Of a DNA stretch of 64,000 nt, positions 1 through 10,561 are shown one piece after another. This DNA is from Cylindrodendrum hubeiense (lineage: Eukaryota > Ascomycota > Sordariomycetes > Hypocreales > Nectriaceae). Position numbers and translations under genes: made by a program. Below the pieces are notes generated by a model that saw only the letters and a list, made by a program, of their open reading frames with translations, made no database searches and was not told the origin of the DNA. Location: NCBI GenBank assembly GCA_014621425.1, contig JAANBB010000022.1, positions 186,001-250,000 on the forward strand, read 5' to 3'. Within the stretch, counting starts at the first letter, position 1; each line of letters starts with the position of its first letter.

Positions 1-876
1 TGCTGGTAGCCCTTTTAGTAGTGACTTTGGTGCGAAATTTGGACTCGCATCCCACCCGCTTCGCTCCTTATTGTTGGTAAAGTATAGCTTGCGATACCAT
101 TCCATCCTCGCAGGTGTCAGCCAGGGGGCTGTCGCTGCATTTCGCTTCCACACGCCGTCGGCTGTTGCGGTATTGTCAACAACCGGTACAACTAGCAGGA
201 GGGATACTGGAGGATGAGGAATAACATTGGGTAGTGACGGTGTTGCTAACGGCAACGCGACGGAAGAATCCACGGCAGATAGAGCTGCGACGATGGCCAG
301 AGTCGCACCCGCTGAGGTTCCGCCCAAGGCAATTCTAGATGCGTCTATCGTACCCAACTCGGATGGGCTTGATGCAACCCATCTCAGTGCATCCACAGAA
401 TCATTGACAGCTGCAGGGAACGGATTCTCCGGTGCAAGACGGTAGTCAACTGTAACAACGACACACCTCGACTCTACTTTATTTTAGTCCATATATCTGC
501 GTTATTACGGGAGGGACGCACCTTGACAAAGAAAGGTGCAAAAGTCCTTGTTATCATCCAAGCCTCCAATGGCCCATCCACCGCCATGGAACCAGATGAG
601 GACGGGCCATCCACGCGCGTCACTTTCGCCGGTTGGTGTGTACGCCCTCAGCTGAAACTCCCCAACCTGGAATTCTCTCGTGTTACCGACGGGAACTGGT
701 GGTATGCCTCCTGGTGGAAGAGATGGCTGGGTCCTTGCTGCACCATCCCATATTTTCAAATCATCTGGCTGAACATATTGCATATACTGATCGTGGAATG
801 CAACATACTCGGGGTCGAGTTTGGCTCGCACGTCCGCGTGAAGTGGCTGCCAGACCCTGAGATTGTCCTGGGCCAT
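1..876 (-). CDS. alpha/beta-hydrolase (HSL/esterase type), C-terminus cut by window edge
   Basis: Probably hydrolyses an ester or amide in the cytosol; the substrate is unknown. Exon 1 is 522-876 and exon 2 runs from 473 to the left edge, with a 48-nt intron (474-521, GTGCGT...TAG). The joined frame stays open to base 1, giving 276 codons so far. Seen directly: an HGGGW oxyanion-hole motif at about residues 96-100, DYRLAPENP after the intron, and GTSAG as the nucleophile elbow. These are hallmarks of the hormone-sensitive-lipase branch. The catalytic His and probably the Asp lie beyond the edge. There is no signal peptide. The gene is divergent from the cysteine hydrolase at 1321, with a 444-bp shared promoter. 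Kynurenine-formamidase-like enzymes share this fold, so an amide substrate is possible. Confidence 0.85.
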
Positions 877-1071
877 TGCGTCAGTTAATTGTCACTGGAT
901 TGTGCTGATGGGTAATCTCTTCGATGGCCTGGACCAGCAGTACGTCAAACGGGCTTCTATCTGTTGGGTTATTCAGGCGACTCTGAATATTCCCGATGAC
1001 ATCGTGCCCGCCGATGAGTCTTTGTGATGTCTTATCTGGCCCCGCTCGCTGCCCGCACCAGCAGCTTGCAT

Positions 1072-1297
1072 TGCCGGAATGCAGTAACCACTGCGAGACC
1101 CACTCCCAGATGACCGGCAGTTTGGGCAATCTTGCCTGCCGGGCAACACTTCCTTCAGGCCCCGATAGGGAATCAACCTATCGTGAACTTATACTCTCTG
1201 GATGTGGTCAGCATATGAGAAGGCGGGCAATAGGCAAAGACGCGACAATTGAGCTTCTCTACTCGCAAGCCAAACACCCATCTGACACGAACCGGCA
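1072..1297. promoter_or_regulatory. CGGCA/TGCCG motif cluster in divergent promoter 1
   Basis: Four copies of CGGCA or its complement lie between the esterase and the cysteine hydrolase, at 1072, 1115, 1137 and 1293. All four extend to CCGGCA/TGCCGG. The same core is repeated in the next two divergent promoters. CGG is the usual half-site of Zn2Cys6 regulators; that a regulator binds here is inference. Confidence 0.4.
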
Positions 1298-1320
1298 ACA
1301 AGCGAACCCCACCTTTCACC

Positions 1321-2040
1321 ATGGCAGCAATCTCGCATCCCGACTCGGATTCCTACGCCGCCTCTGGCTACGGCACAGTCATGGGCTGGGGTAAGCGCCC
1401 GGCCCTTCTCCTGATCGACGTCTGCAAGGCATACTGGACCCCCGGCTCGCCTCTGGACGTCACTGCGCACAAGCCGTCGGCAGAGTCGCCCGAAGTGATG
1501 AAGAAGCTGCTGGCAGCGGCGCGAGAGAACAATATCCCCGTCTACTGGACTGCCGTCGAGTTCACAGAGCCCGATATGGCAGACGCTGGACTGTTCTGGC
1601 TAAAGGCAAAGACGCTGAGTGTGTGGCACAAGGACGACACCCGCGGCCTTAACGAGTGGGCAGATGGCCTCGTACCTCGCGAAGGCGAGCCAGTCATCAA
1701 GAAGAAATACCCCAGTGGCTTTTTTGGCACGACTCTGCAAACCGAACTCACCATCAAAGGAGTTGACACAGTCGTGATTTGCGGAGTGAGCACAAGTGGG
1801 TGTGTAAGAGCCACCACTCTGGACGCACTACAGAACGGGTTCCGCCCAATGGTAAGTTTCATGCTGGGTTCTATCGCAATATCAGCAACTAAAAAAGATC
1901 AGGTTGCTGGAACAGCGTGCGGTGATAGGAGTGATGAGATTCACAACGCAAATCTGTTCGACTTGAATGCCAAGTATGCCGATGTTGTTTCTGAGGCGGG
2001 TGTGTTGGAGAATTTCAAGAAGGGTTGGTCTTGGCAATAG
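1321..2040 (+). CDS. isochorismatase-like cysteine hydrolase (carbamoylsarcosine amidase / maleamate amidase type)
   Basis: Likely cleaves an amide or carbamoyl bond in a small molecule, releasing ammonia. The product is 222 residues. The start at 1321 has a CACCATGG context and gives the expected N-terminus. The catalytic triad of the family is visible: Asp in LLLIDVC, Lys in VIKKKYPSGFFGT, and Cys in GVSTSGCVR. A 51-nt intron (1852-1902, GTAAGT...CAG) has no stop and keeps frame, so the unspliced reading stays open. Removing it restores the family's continuous 'RPM-VAGTACGDR' segment. Neighbours are a divergent hydrolase and a convergent NCS1 permease, which fits a nitrogen-releasing step in a catabolic cluster. 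Nicotinate-pathway maleamate amidases belong to the same superfamily, but the exact substrate cannot be read from sequence. Confidence 0.88.
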   Translation: MAAISHPDSDSYAASGYGTVMGWGKRPALLLIDVCKAYWTPGSPLDVTAHKPSAESPEVMKKLLAAARENNIPVYWTAVEFTEPDMADAGLFWLKAKTLSVWHKDDTRGLNEWADGLVPREGEPVIKKKYPSGFFGTTLQTELTIKGVDTVVICGVSTSGCVRATTLDALQNGFRPMVSFMLGSIAISATKKDQVAGTACGDRSDEIHNANLFDLNAKYADVVSEAGVLENFKKGWSWQ

Positions 2041-2319
2041 TGAGGGATTATAATATTCAACCTGTCAAATTTTATAAGTCGTGTGCCATTGCAACGTAGT
2101 GAATGCTAACTTTCGCCATGGTTGTGGTTTGTACATTGTGTGTGACTTGGAGCAAGTACAATAACACAGTTCAAATCGAGGAGAGGTCAGACAAGTTCAG
2201 TTCAATCTGTGGCATTCTGATCTAGAGTAATATATAAAATGTCACTAAATATGCCCCCACATTAAAGCAAGTCCTTAAAACCTGCCAATCCTATAATACG
2301 AAAGAAAGTCGTGCTAAAC

Positions 2320-3889
2320 TTATCGCCCACTCATCTTCTTCTCCAGCATCCTCAGCGGCACATACAAAAGCCCTGACACAACAAAGGCCAACTCGAAGCC
2401 AATATCACCCGTCTTCTCTGCAATGGGTCCGGTAAACCAAACTTGAGACATGCTGGGAACAATCAAGCCGAAGCTCAAGATGCAAGCCGACAGAGCTGCA
2501 ACGCCGAGGGGAAGTTGCTTCGCGTCATTCCAGGCCTCGAAGCTGTACTGGCTGCAGTCGGCCTTGCGGAACCAGAGGTGCTCAACGACGACAATTCCGA
2601 GGAAAGCAGAGGCCCAGTATCCAATCAGGGCGATGAAGTTCTCGAGGCTGGCAAAGAAGTCGGTGGCGGCGCGGATGGACACGGGAATGACGATGATGGT
2701 GATAAGGACGGCAAACACATAGCGGGGGACCTTGATCAGCTGGGGAATGAGGAGCTGGAAGTTGAGCGTGATGGAGTATGAGGTCGCAGCCAAGTTTCCG
2801 AGAAGACTGAAAGAGAGGATAACGACGACAAACTTGCCGAATCCTCCGGCAGGCTTAAGCATTCCCGCGAGGGCACCACCAACCAAGTTTGCCTCGTAGC
2901 CCGCGTTCCAGGCCGGGACATTCGCAACGGCTCCAGCAATAGCAGCGCCCAGGATCATGAGCAAAATAGTAGGCACAGCCAGTCCGACGTATGCATACGC
3001 AAAGAGGCGCTTGCTCGGCGCGGTAGGCGTGAGATAGGTGGTGAAATCGCTCGCGAGACAGGCCCACGGGATCATGTAGCTGGCCACAATCATGCCGAAC
3101 GACAGGACGCTGGGCGCAGTTGCCGGCGGGAGAGGAACCTGTTCGTGGAGATGCTTTCCGCCAACGCCGGTGGCGATGAGAATAGCGATGATGGCGGGGA
3201 TCCAGGCCCAGCGCTCATAGATGTGGAGGACCTTGAAGCCGCTGAAGGAGATGGCCAAGCTCAGAAGAGAGACGATGACGATTCCAACCGTCGGGCTAAG
3301 ATGACCGTTGCCAACTGCCGAGAGACACTGTCCACCAATGACGGCCATGATGACACAGAAGCCGGTAAGCGTTGCCAGGTTCAGGAGGACGGGGATGGCG
3401 ATGAGGTAGCGGCCGAAGCTGAAGCGGGCTTGGATCATCTGGCGCATACCCGTCTTGGGGCCCATAGTTCCGAGATACGCCGGCAAGAAGGTGGTGAGAA
3501 GCGTGAAGAAGATGATGATCAGAGAGCAATCCCGTAGGCCAAGGCCATAAATGGGGCCAAGCATGCCAAAGGTGATGCTAGAAAGTGTTAGTATACTCTG
3601 TATAATCGGATACACCGGACTGGACTCACGGAAGCAGATTGGCGTTCATGCACCACCAGATGGTGAAGACATTCGCAAACTGTGTATCGGTCCGCTCTTC
3701 AACGGGGATGGGCTGGATGCCGCGCAGCTCGACACGGCCAAAGGACGCCGCCTTGTAAAACATGCGCTTCCACGCGGGCATGGCGTCGACCTCGCCCTGC
3801 GACGAGTCGTGGTTGTCGAGGCTGCTGGCAGCTTCGGGCTTGACGTCCCCTGCCACGAAGCCCTTCTCCATGGTGTTGGGGTCTGACAT
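2320..3889 (-). CDS. NCS1 family permease (purine-cytosine / FCY2 type)
   Basis: Plasma-membrane proton symporter for a nucleobase, vitamin or similar N-heterocycle. Exon 1 is 3630-3889 and exon 2 is 2320-3577, with a 52-nt intron 3578-3629 (GTGAGT, branch CTAAC, TAG). The spliced protein is 505 residues, the family's usual size. Seen: the N-terminal signature ERTDTQFANVFTIW, then NANLLP-ITFGMLGP across the splice, and about twelve hydrophobic segments. These match the FCY2/Tpn1 branch better than the Fur uracil/allantoin branch. The gene is convergent with the cysteine hydrolase and divergent from the MFS gene at 4634. Import of the cluster's substrate is a plausible role. Confidence 0.88.
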
Positions 3890-4133
3890 GGTGCGTGATC
3901 TTCCGGTTGCGGCCTTGTCTTGGAGTCGTTGTGAGGAATGAAGCGGGATGCAATGCTGGCTCCGTCGTATGCATGCAACTTTAACTCTTTAACTCCACAG
4001 CCGATGCAGAGATGCAGAAGGATGCAGGCAATATTTCAACGCATTACCATTGCTCGAAACAACATTGGACTCCTATCTCAGCCTATCTCACTATCTCTGG
4101 CAACAGCTGACCCCCCGGCCGGTTGGCATTATG

Positions 4134-4301
4134 CGGCAATCTACTCGAAGACGGAGCGCGTAGCGGCCCACTAATCCCCACATTCCACGGCCTTATCCAC
4201 GCTGCTGGTCCTGGCTTATCGCTGCCAAGGCGTCGTGTCTGTGATAACGGTGCGCGAGGCCTTCGGCAACATTTTGCCGGCCATCGGCAATGGCGTTGCC
4301 G
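4134..4301. promoter_or_regulatory. CGGCA/TGCCG motif cluster in divergent promoter 2
   Basis: Five copies lie between the NCS1 and MFS genes, at 4134, 4264, 4275, 4285 and 4297. Four of them fall within 40 bp. All five read CGGCAA or TTGCCG. Co-regulation with promoters 1 and 3 is inferred. Confidence 0.4.
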
Positions 4302-4633
4302 CCGACGCGTTATCGGGCGTCGTGCGTGCGCTAGTTGCTTGCGTGTGGAGTTGCGAGAGGCGTCTGTGGGGGATCGATCTGTCACCGGTTTCGGACAGGG
4401 GAAGAGTTTGCAGATGAGGGAAAAGGCTTGTGAGGTTGTTTGTAGTGTGCTGGGTAATAGTTCTGTAGTTTCACAGATAGGAATACCCGTAACGCTCGTT
4501 TTGTTCAGCGTGAGCTTCTTTGGGCCTGTCTGCTTTCACTGCGTCTTTCCTGTGCCAGCGCACCGACATGGGACATCGTGAGTAACCAGCAATTAACCAA
4601 CAATCGGTCCAAAGAATTACACCCAAAGCCACA

Positions 4634-6388
4634 ATGGCTGTCCTACGCAATGACGTCGCTCCTCAAGACACAACATTGGAGGCATCCCCAGTAGAAGAGC
4701 CCTACAGCATCTACACCAAGCACGAAAAATGGTTCATCGTCACCATGGTCGCCATCGCCGGTTTCTACAGCCCTTTGCCGGCAAACATTTATTTCCCAGC
4801 AATCCCAACGCTGGCAATCGAGTTTGGGGAGTCAATAGAGGCCTTGAACCAATCTGTTACGACGTATCTCATATTTCAGGGAGTTTGTAAGTGTGCCCGC
4901 CACCGCTGACTGGGAATGGTGTGCTGATCGCGTTCCAGCCCCGATGCTTTGGGGCCCCCTGTCCGATCGATATGGTCGCAGGCCTGTGTTTCTGATATGC
5001 CTTACCATATTGATAGGATCTTGCATTGGACTAGCATTGTGTCCCACAAGCGCCTATTGGTTGCTGCTGGTACTAAGATGCCTTCAAGCTGGGGGATGCG
5101 CCAGCACCATGGCATTAGGTATGAGTATTCCATCACTTTGCAAGCCCTGGAATCTGACTTTCTAGGAATGGGCGTGTGTGGCGACATTACTGTACCAGAG
5201 GAGAGAGGAGGCTTTGTCGGCTTCTTCAACCTCGGTCCAATGGTATGTCTAATGTGCTTGGATCGTCTTGGACTGGTCTAATTGATGGTGTAGCTTGCTC
5301 CATGCATCGGACCAGCCATCGGAGGTGTTCTTTCTGAGAACCTAGGATGGCGGTCAATCTTCTGGTTTCTCGTCATTATGGCAGCTGTCTGCTTCCTCCT
5401 CATATGGCTGTGAGTTAATATTATCATCAACTGGATCTCATGACCCTCGCTCACTGCAATAGCTTTCTACCGGAGACACTTCGTGCCATCGCTGGCAACG
5501 GTGCTCTTCCAATGTCCGGTATCCATCGACCTTTGGTGCCGCTCGTTGGGCCAAAAGGAAAACGACCCGCCGGCATGGCTACAGCTCCACGCAAGAAAGG
5601 TCCCATCAATCCGTTCCCGATTTTTGCTTTACCGGATATCGTCATCGCTTTGCTCTTTACCGGCGTGGTGTATGCAGTCAACTACACTGTGACCTCAACC
5701 ATCTCATCTGCATTCGCAGACGTCTATCCTTGGTTGTCCGAGACAGTTCTGGGCCTATCATACTTGCCCACGGGCCTTGGTATGATTCTGGGCAGTACCT
5801 TTGTTGGGAAGCTCCTGGATTGGGACTACGCTCGAATCAAGAAACAGTTAGCTGAAACTGGCAGTCTATCGGACTTTCCAAAGGAGCGTGCACGTCTGAG
5901 AACTATGCCAGCGCACTTGGTTATCTTTGTGATGGCGCTGGTTGGCTGGGGTTGGGCCGTGGAGACAAAGACCCATATGGCAGCGCCCCTGGTTCTCCAG
6001 GTCCTCTGTAAGTCGCCCTTGGCTACATGAAACAATTCAGAACTGACCGTACACAGTGGGGTGGACGTCCATCTCCATCCTCAATACGACAATGACACTC
6101 AACGTGGATATACTACAGAAGCGCAGTTCCGCCGCCACAGCCTGTGTAAGTCATGAATTACGAATATGCACTTGAGAGACTAACGTGTGTTTGCAGACCA
6201 ACCTTGTGAGATGCCTCCTTGCCGCAGTTTTGGTTTCCGTCATTGAGAGAATGACGGGTCGTCTCGGGTATGGGTGGACCTATGTGCTACTTGGTGCCAT
6301 CTGTCTTTTGATGTTACCATTGATGTACGTGGTGATGAAATTTGGGCCTCAATGGAGGCGGAAGCGCGAGGAGAAAGATGAATTTTAA
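4634..6388 (+). CDS. MFS transporter, DHA1 (Qdr/drug:H+ antiporter-like)
   Basis: Plasma-membrane transporter that probably exports or imports a small organic compound. Seven exons: 4634-4886, 4939-5118, 5166-5242, 5294-5409, 5463-6007, 6057-6145 and 6197-6388. The six introns are 47-53 nt and all GT-AG; they join to a 483-residue frame. Seen: an N-terminal cytosolic tail, PLPANIYFPAIP in TM1, GPLSDRYGRRPVF as the loop 2-3 MFS signature, and LAPCIGPAIGG as motif C of 12-TM antiporters. A charged central loop is followed by six more hydrophobic segments. It is divergent from the NCS1 permease and faces the P450 tail to tail. With two transporters in the cluster, one may import substrate and the other remove a toxic intermediate; this is inference. 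Confidence 0.88.
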
Positions 6389-6720
6389 GGTGAACCATAG
6401 CTTGTCATCAATTTACATTGTTTTCAAATGAGACTCTGTCCGTTGCTCGTACTCCTGTGTGTTCCTCGCCAACGGATGCACGCATTGAATCCTTGCAGAG
6501 AAGTAACAGTTAAATAAGACACATTAACCTCACTCGATTCACTTATACTACCGTACCGCGCCAACAGTACTACTTACGCAGAGAAATACTTGAAATATAT
6601 TTTCAGTGTGTACAGGGTTCTACCAGGAACTTGCAACACTATGATTGATCACGTATCAGATTCCATGAAAGTAGTGTGCTTTTTTATTCTCTATTAACCA
6701 TTCAACCATTCCAACCATTT

Positions 6721-8277
6721 TTATGCCAGTTCAGCTCCCATAATGACCTCCACGCCCTTGCCATCTCTGGGTCCCATTGTGCATGGGAATTGTTTAGGAT
6801 GGCTTGTCAGTCCATTCGTCAACTCCACCTTCGGTACGATTTCCTTGCCCTCGGCATCTCGGGCCTTTTCAATATTCATGGTGCTCAGCATGGCTGCAAT
6901 AACAATCCAGACACTGGCCTCTGCAAGATGCTTTCCAACGCAGACGCGTCGCCCGAATCCAAACTGACCATTGGGCAATGGCTCTCCCTTTCCGCCCTCT
7001 TCGACAGGGATATATCTATCTGGGTTGAAATTCTCGGGGTCGCTGTAGGTCCGCTCGTCCCTGCTCATTGCTCGAGCATTGGCGTAAACCATGGAGCCAG
7101 CGGGGATAAAGTAGCCGTTGTAGACGTCATCTTGTAATGAGCGATGAGGAACGCCGACTGGGGAAACAGGACACCATCTTAGTGTCTCTTGGACGATGTA
7201 GTCAATGTACCGGAGCTTGGGGCGATCCTCAAATGTTGGAAGCCGGCCTCGGTCGATGACCTCATCCAGGATTGCCTGTGCCTTGGTCTGAACCTCAGGA
7301 TGCAATGTCATGTTCAAAACAAAGACAACTAGCGTGCTCCAAGTCGTATCTTGACCAGCAGCATACACTGCGCCGGCGGCACCCTTAATGTCATCAACCG
7401 ACAAGTCAGGCGGAACACCCTTCTCCATCTGGTCTTGTCGTTGGTCGAGCAGCGTATTAATAAGGCATTGGGGCTTCTCGTCGGAAGCAATAACAGCTTC
7501 GTATGGCTTATTGTGAATGTTCAGGATGGCGAATTTCCAGTCCCTGGCAAACTTCAATGACCGGTCGTGGAACCAAGTCGGAAGCGACTTTAAGATAGGA
7601 AAAAAGTCGACAGGAGTTCCTGCGGGCGCACCGCCATGGCCAAGCGCGTAACTCGCATCAGTGGCCATTTGGATAAACGGGCTGCTGTCATTCTCGATCT
7701 TGATGCCAAAGCCAATTCCGAGGACGATGGCTGTGGCAAATCGTCGCATAATGGTCTCCCACTCGGCGGGCCGCTCCACGATGCCTTTGAGCATGATGGT
7801 CGTCTCTCTCTCTTGGAGTGGCCGGTATTGGGTGATGTTGCTCTTCTGAAAACTCTTCTGCAGGATCTTGCGATGCATGCGGAAAGACGGCCCCCATCGC
7901 AAGAAGGTGAGTGTCTTTCCCCATCCCATGACTTCAAACAGCACGAAGCGAGGCCGGTCGCAATAATTTGCGCCTCGCTTATCAAGCAGATCTATGGCGG
8001 TGCGAACTGAGTTGAGTACGATAACTGGTTGGCCCAGGATATTGAATGAAAGGATGTCGGATAAGTATTCTTTAGACCATTGCATATATGCAAATTCTGG
8101 GTTGGCGGCTGGAATGACTCGAAGGTGCCCGAGGATGGGCTCCCCGGGAGGCCCTGGCGGCAGAGGAAGAGAGCGCTTGCTTTGTCGCGATATCGCGAGC
8201 TTGGCGAGGTAGAGGATAATTGAAACGCCCAAGATGGTGAGCCCGGCCGGGCCCATCAAAAGTTGCACCAGCGCCAT
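6721..8277 (-). CDS. cytochrome P450 (O-methylsterigmatocystin-oxidoreductase-like)
   Basis: Membrane-anchored monooxygenase, 518 residues, no intron. Seen in order: an N-terminal hydrophobic anchor (about residues 5-28), the proline-rich hinge LPLPPGPPGEP, the I-helix AAGQDTTWS, the K-helix ETLRW, NPDRYIP, and the heme loop FGFGRRVCVGKH with the axial Cys. The overall pattern resembles the CYP64/CYP620-like group common in ascomycetes and basidiomycetes. It shares a 707-bp divergent promoter with the homogentisate-dioxygenase-like gene. A coupled role, ring hydroxylation giving the diol that the dioxygenase opens, is a natural inference but not shown by sequence. Confidence 0.92.
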   Translation of the reverse strand: MALVQLLMGPAGLTILGVSIILYLAKLAISRQSKRSLPLPPGPPGEPILGHLRVIPAANPEFAYMQWSKEYLSDILSFNILGQPVIVLNSVRTAIDLLDKRGANYCDRPRFVLFEVMGWGKTLTFLRWGPSFRMHRKILQKSFQKSNITQYRPLQERETTIMLKGIVERPAEWETIMRRFATAIVLGIGFGIKIENDSSPFIQMATDASYALGHGGAPAGTPVDFFPILKSLPTWFHDRSLKFARDWKFAILNIHNKPYEAVIASDEKPQCLINTLLDQRQDQMEKGVPPDLSVDDIKGAAGAVYAAGQDTTWSTLVVFVLNMTLHPEVQTKAQAILDEVIDRGRLPTFEDRPKLRYIDYIVQETLRWCPVSPVGVPHRSLQDDVYNGYFIPAGSMVYANARAMSRDERTYSDPENFNPDRYIPVEEGGKGEPLPNGQFGFGRRVCVGKHLAEASVWIVIAAMLSTMNIEKARDAEGKEIVPKVELTNGLTSHPKQFPCTMGPRDGKGVEVIMGAELA

Positions 8278-8418
8278 GTTGATCTGCCTATGGTAGTTGG
8301 CCTAAATGAACAAACAGGTATCTTGACTAGTGTTGGTTGGTCGGATACTGTGAAAGATTGAGGGCAGGGGAAGTCAAATATCAAGGGAACGAGACATGTT
8401 CTGCAAGGACGGCGCTGG

Positions 8419-8867
8419 CCGGCATCTTTCCCGCGACAGACCAACCAGACTAGAGACTGCGATCCGTAATCCCGACCTTGGAGACGTTCAGATAACGTGA
8501 GCAGGCAGATCACCAAAGTGCGGGGATGGTGATGCGTAGAACCGTGGCCTAATTGCGCGAGGCACATTACGCATCTGCCGCGGTGAGCCAGGCGGCCGTG
8601 TAGAGATGCCAGACAAGCCTCGATCAAGATCCATCCGTCAGTTCCGGCAAATCAAGAGTCGCACGCACAATCTCGATTGTTATCAGTCATTTGTGACGGG
8701 CAATCCGCGGCCATTCAAACTGCCGGATGCACAATTATGCAGAGTTGCGACGCTAATCCGGCAATGTGCCGCTTTGATATGCCCGGCCCACACGATAACA
8801 CGCTCCAACGCAGGGAGAGACTAGGCGTCATCGGGACGTCGCCACGACCCTTGCCAGTATTTGCCGG
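8419..8867. promoter_or_regulatory. CGGCA/TGCCG motif cluster in divergent promoter 3
   Basis: Seven copies lie between the P450 and the dioxygenase, near 8420, 8576, 8645, 8721, 8759, 8767 and 8862. Five extend to CCGGCA/TGCCGG. This is the densest of the three promoter clusters and may be the operator of a shared regulator. Confidence 0.45.
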
Positions 8868-8984
8868 CCCAGGTGATCAAATACAATCCATTTCAATGTC
8901 TGCAATACGTTCTCTCAAACCATCAGACTAGCTCATCCTGCCCAGGAATTCTCAAGACAATCGCGTTGCCAAGAGTTCACAATC

Positions 8985-10561
8985 ATGCTGGGCGCCACTG
9001 CCACCTCCGCCTACACCACAGAGCCGACTGGCACTGACCCTCATCGCTATCAGACGGGTTTCGGCAATCGGTTTGCCTCTGAAGCCATTCCGAACGTGTT
9101 GCCAAGTGGGAGAAACGTGCCGCAAAAGGTCAAATACGACCTATACTCCGAACAGCTCAATGGCTCCTCTTTTATCGCTCCTCGGCAAATGATCCAGCAT
9201 GTCTGGATGTATCGCATCCGGCCGTCAGTGGCACACGGCGACGTATCGCCTTCTACTGCAAACCCTCATGTAAGTCTCCCTCTGCCTATAAGCCATTATT
9301 TACTAATAAGGAGTAGATTGAAGCGTCCTTTTCAGCTGCAAACAAGAATGTAGAATACGTTGCTTCTCAAGAGGCGTGGGATCCTTTTCCCATTTCGTCT
9401 GAACCAGAAGCCTCTTCAAGTGAGCGTGGAATTGACTTCGTCGATGGAATCCGCACCGTCGCAGGTCAAGGCGATCCTACTCTCAGAGAAGGTCTTGCCA
9501 TCCACATCTATACGGCAAATACCTCCATGACGAACAGGGCATTTTGCAACAATGATGGAGACCTGCTCATCCTACCTCAAGAGGGGCGCCTGAACATCCA
9601 GACTGAGCTTGGATGGATGATGGTGCGACCAGGCGAGCTTGTGGTTATTCAAGCCGGTATTCGCTTCCGAGTCCTACTGCCTGATGGACCCGTCCGCGGA
9701 TATATCCAGGAAATATTCGGCGCTCATTATGACCTCCCGGAACTGGGCCCCGTTGGTTCCAACGGCATGGCTCTCCCTCGAGACTTCGAGTCACCAGTTG
9801 CCAGCTTCGACGTCGATGACTCGGCCTGGGACATCATCTATAAGCTGGCCGGCACTTTGCATGTGTGCCGGCAAAACCACAGCCCTTTCGACGTGGTGGC
9901 CTGGCATGGAAACCTGGTACCGTACAAGTATGCAATTGAGAAGTTTGTCAATATGACAAACGTGGAAAAGGACCAGGCCGATCCTACGATCTACTGTGTA
10001 CTCACCGCCAAATCCAAGACACCGGGTGTCTCACTGACCGACTTTCTGGTCTTCACGCCCAAGTGGATCACCACATCCGACACATTCCGGCCGCCATACT
10101 ACCACCGCAATATGAGCACCGAGATGATGGGCCTTATTTATGGCCAATACGGAGGCAGCAGTCACGTTCTGGAGCCTGGAGGTCTTAGCTACGAGGCAAG
10201 CTACATGCCTCACGGAGAGACGTACGAAACCTGGAAGGATGCCACCACCCGCGATCTCGAGCCCATCAGGATTTGCGAAGACACGATGGCCTTTATGTTT
10301 CACATCAGTGTACCCATGTTCTTGACGAAATGGGCTATGCGAGGAGAAGGAGCCAAGTCACTGCACCCGACGGCGCCATCTCAATGGGACGATGTCAAGG
10401 CTCACTTTCTCGACCATTTGGATGATATTGAGGCTGATTTGTCGGCTGCTGGTTTACCCGGATTGGCAGCAAGGAAGACTACGGTACACAGCCGGGAGAA
10501 TGGAGAGCATGAGGGAGTGAATGGAAACTTGAAAAGAAGGCGCACAGATGCGACAGCATAA
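8985..10561 (+). CDS. homogentisate 1,2-dioxygenase-like enzyme (possible paralogue)
   Basis: Fe(II) cupin dioxygenase that opens homogentisate, or a related para-diol, to a maleyl product. Exons are 8985-9269 and 9317-10561 with a 47-nt intron; the protein is 509 residues. Seen: YQTGFGNRFASEA and GRNVPQKVKYDLYSEQL at the N-terminus, the YYHRN and STEMMG iron-ligand segment (His, Glu), and MPHGE with the last His ligand. So the metal site looks intact. From memory, canonical enzymes have a glycine-rich SLH segment followed by HGPD here. This protein instead has GGLSYEASYMPHGET, and it ends in a basic KRRRTD tail. The maleylacetoacetate isomerase and fumarylacetoacetase genes that often accompany the fungal enzyme are absent nearby. 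It may therefore be a specialised paralogue in this cluster rather than the tyrosine-pathway enzyme. Confidence 0.9.

Noticed and set aside
505..888. Plus-strand frames opposite the esterase
   Set aside because: Shadows of the minus-strand gene, which has clear catalytic motifs.
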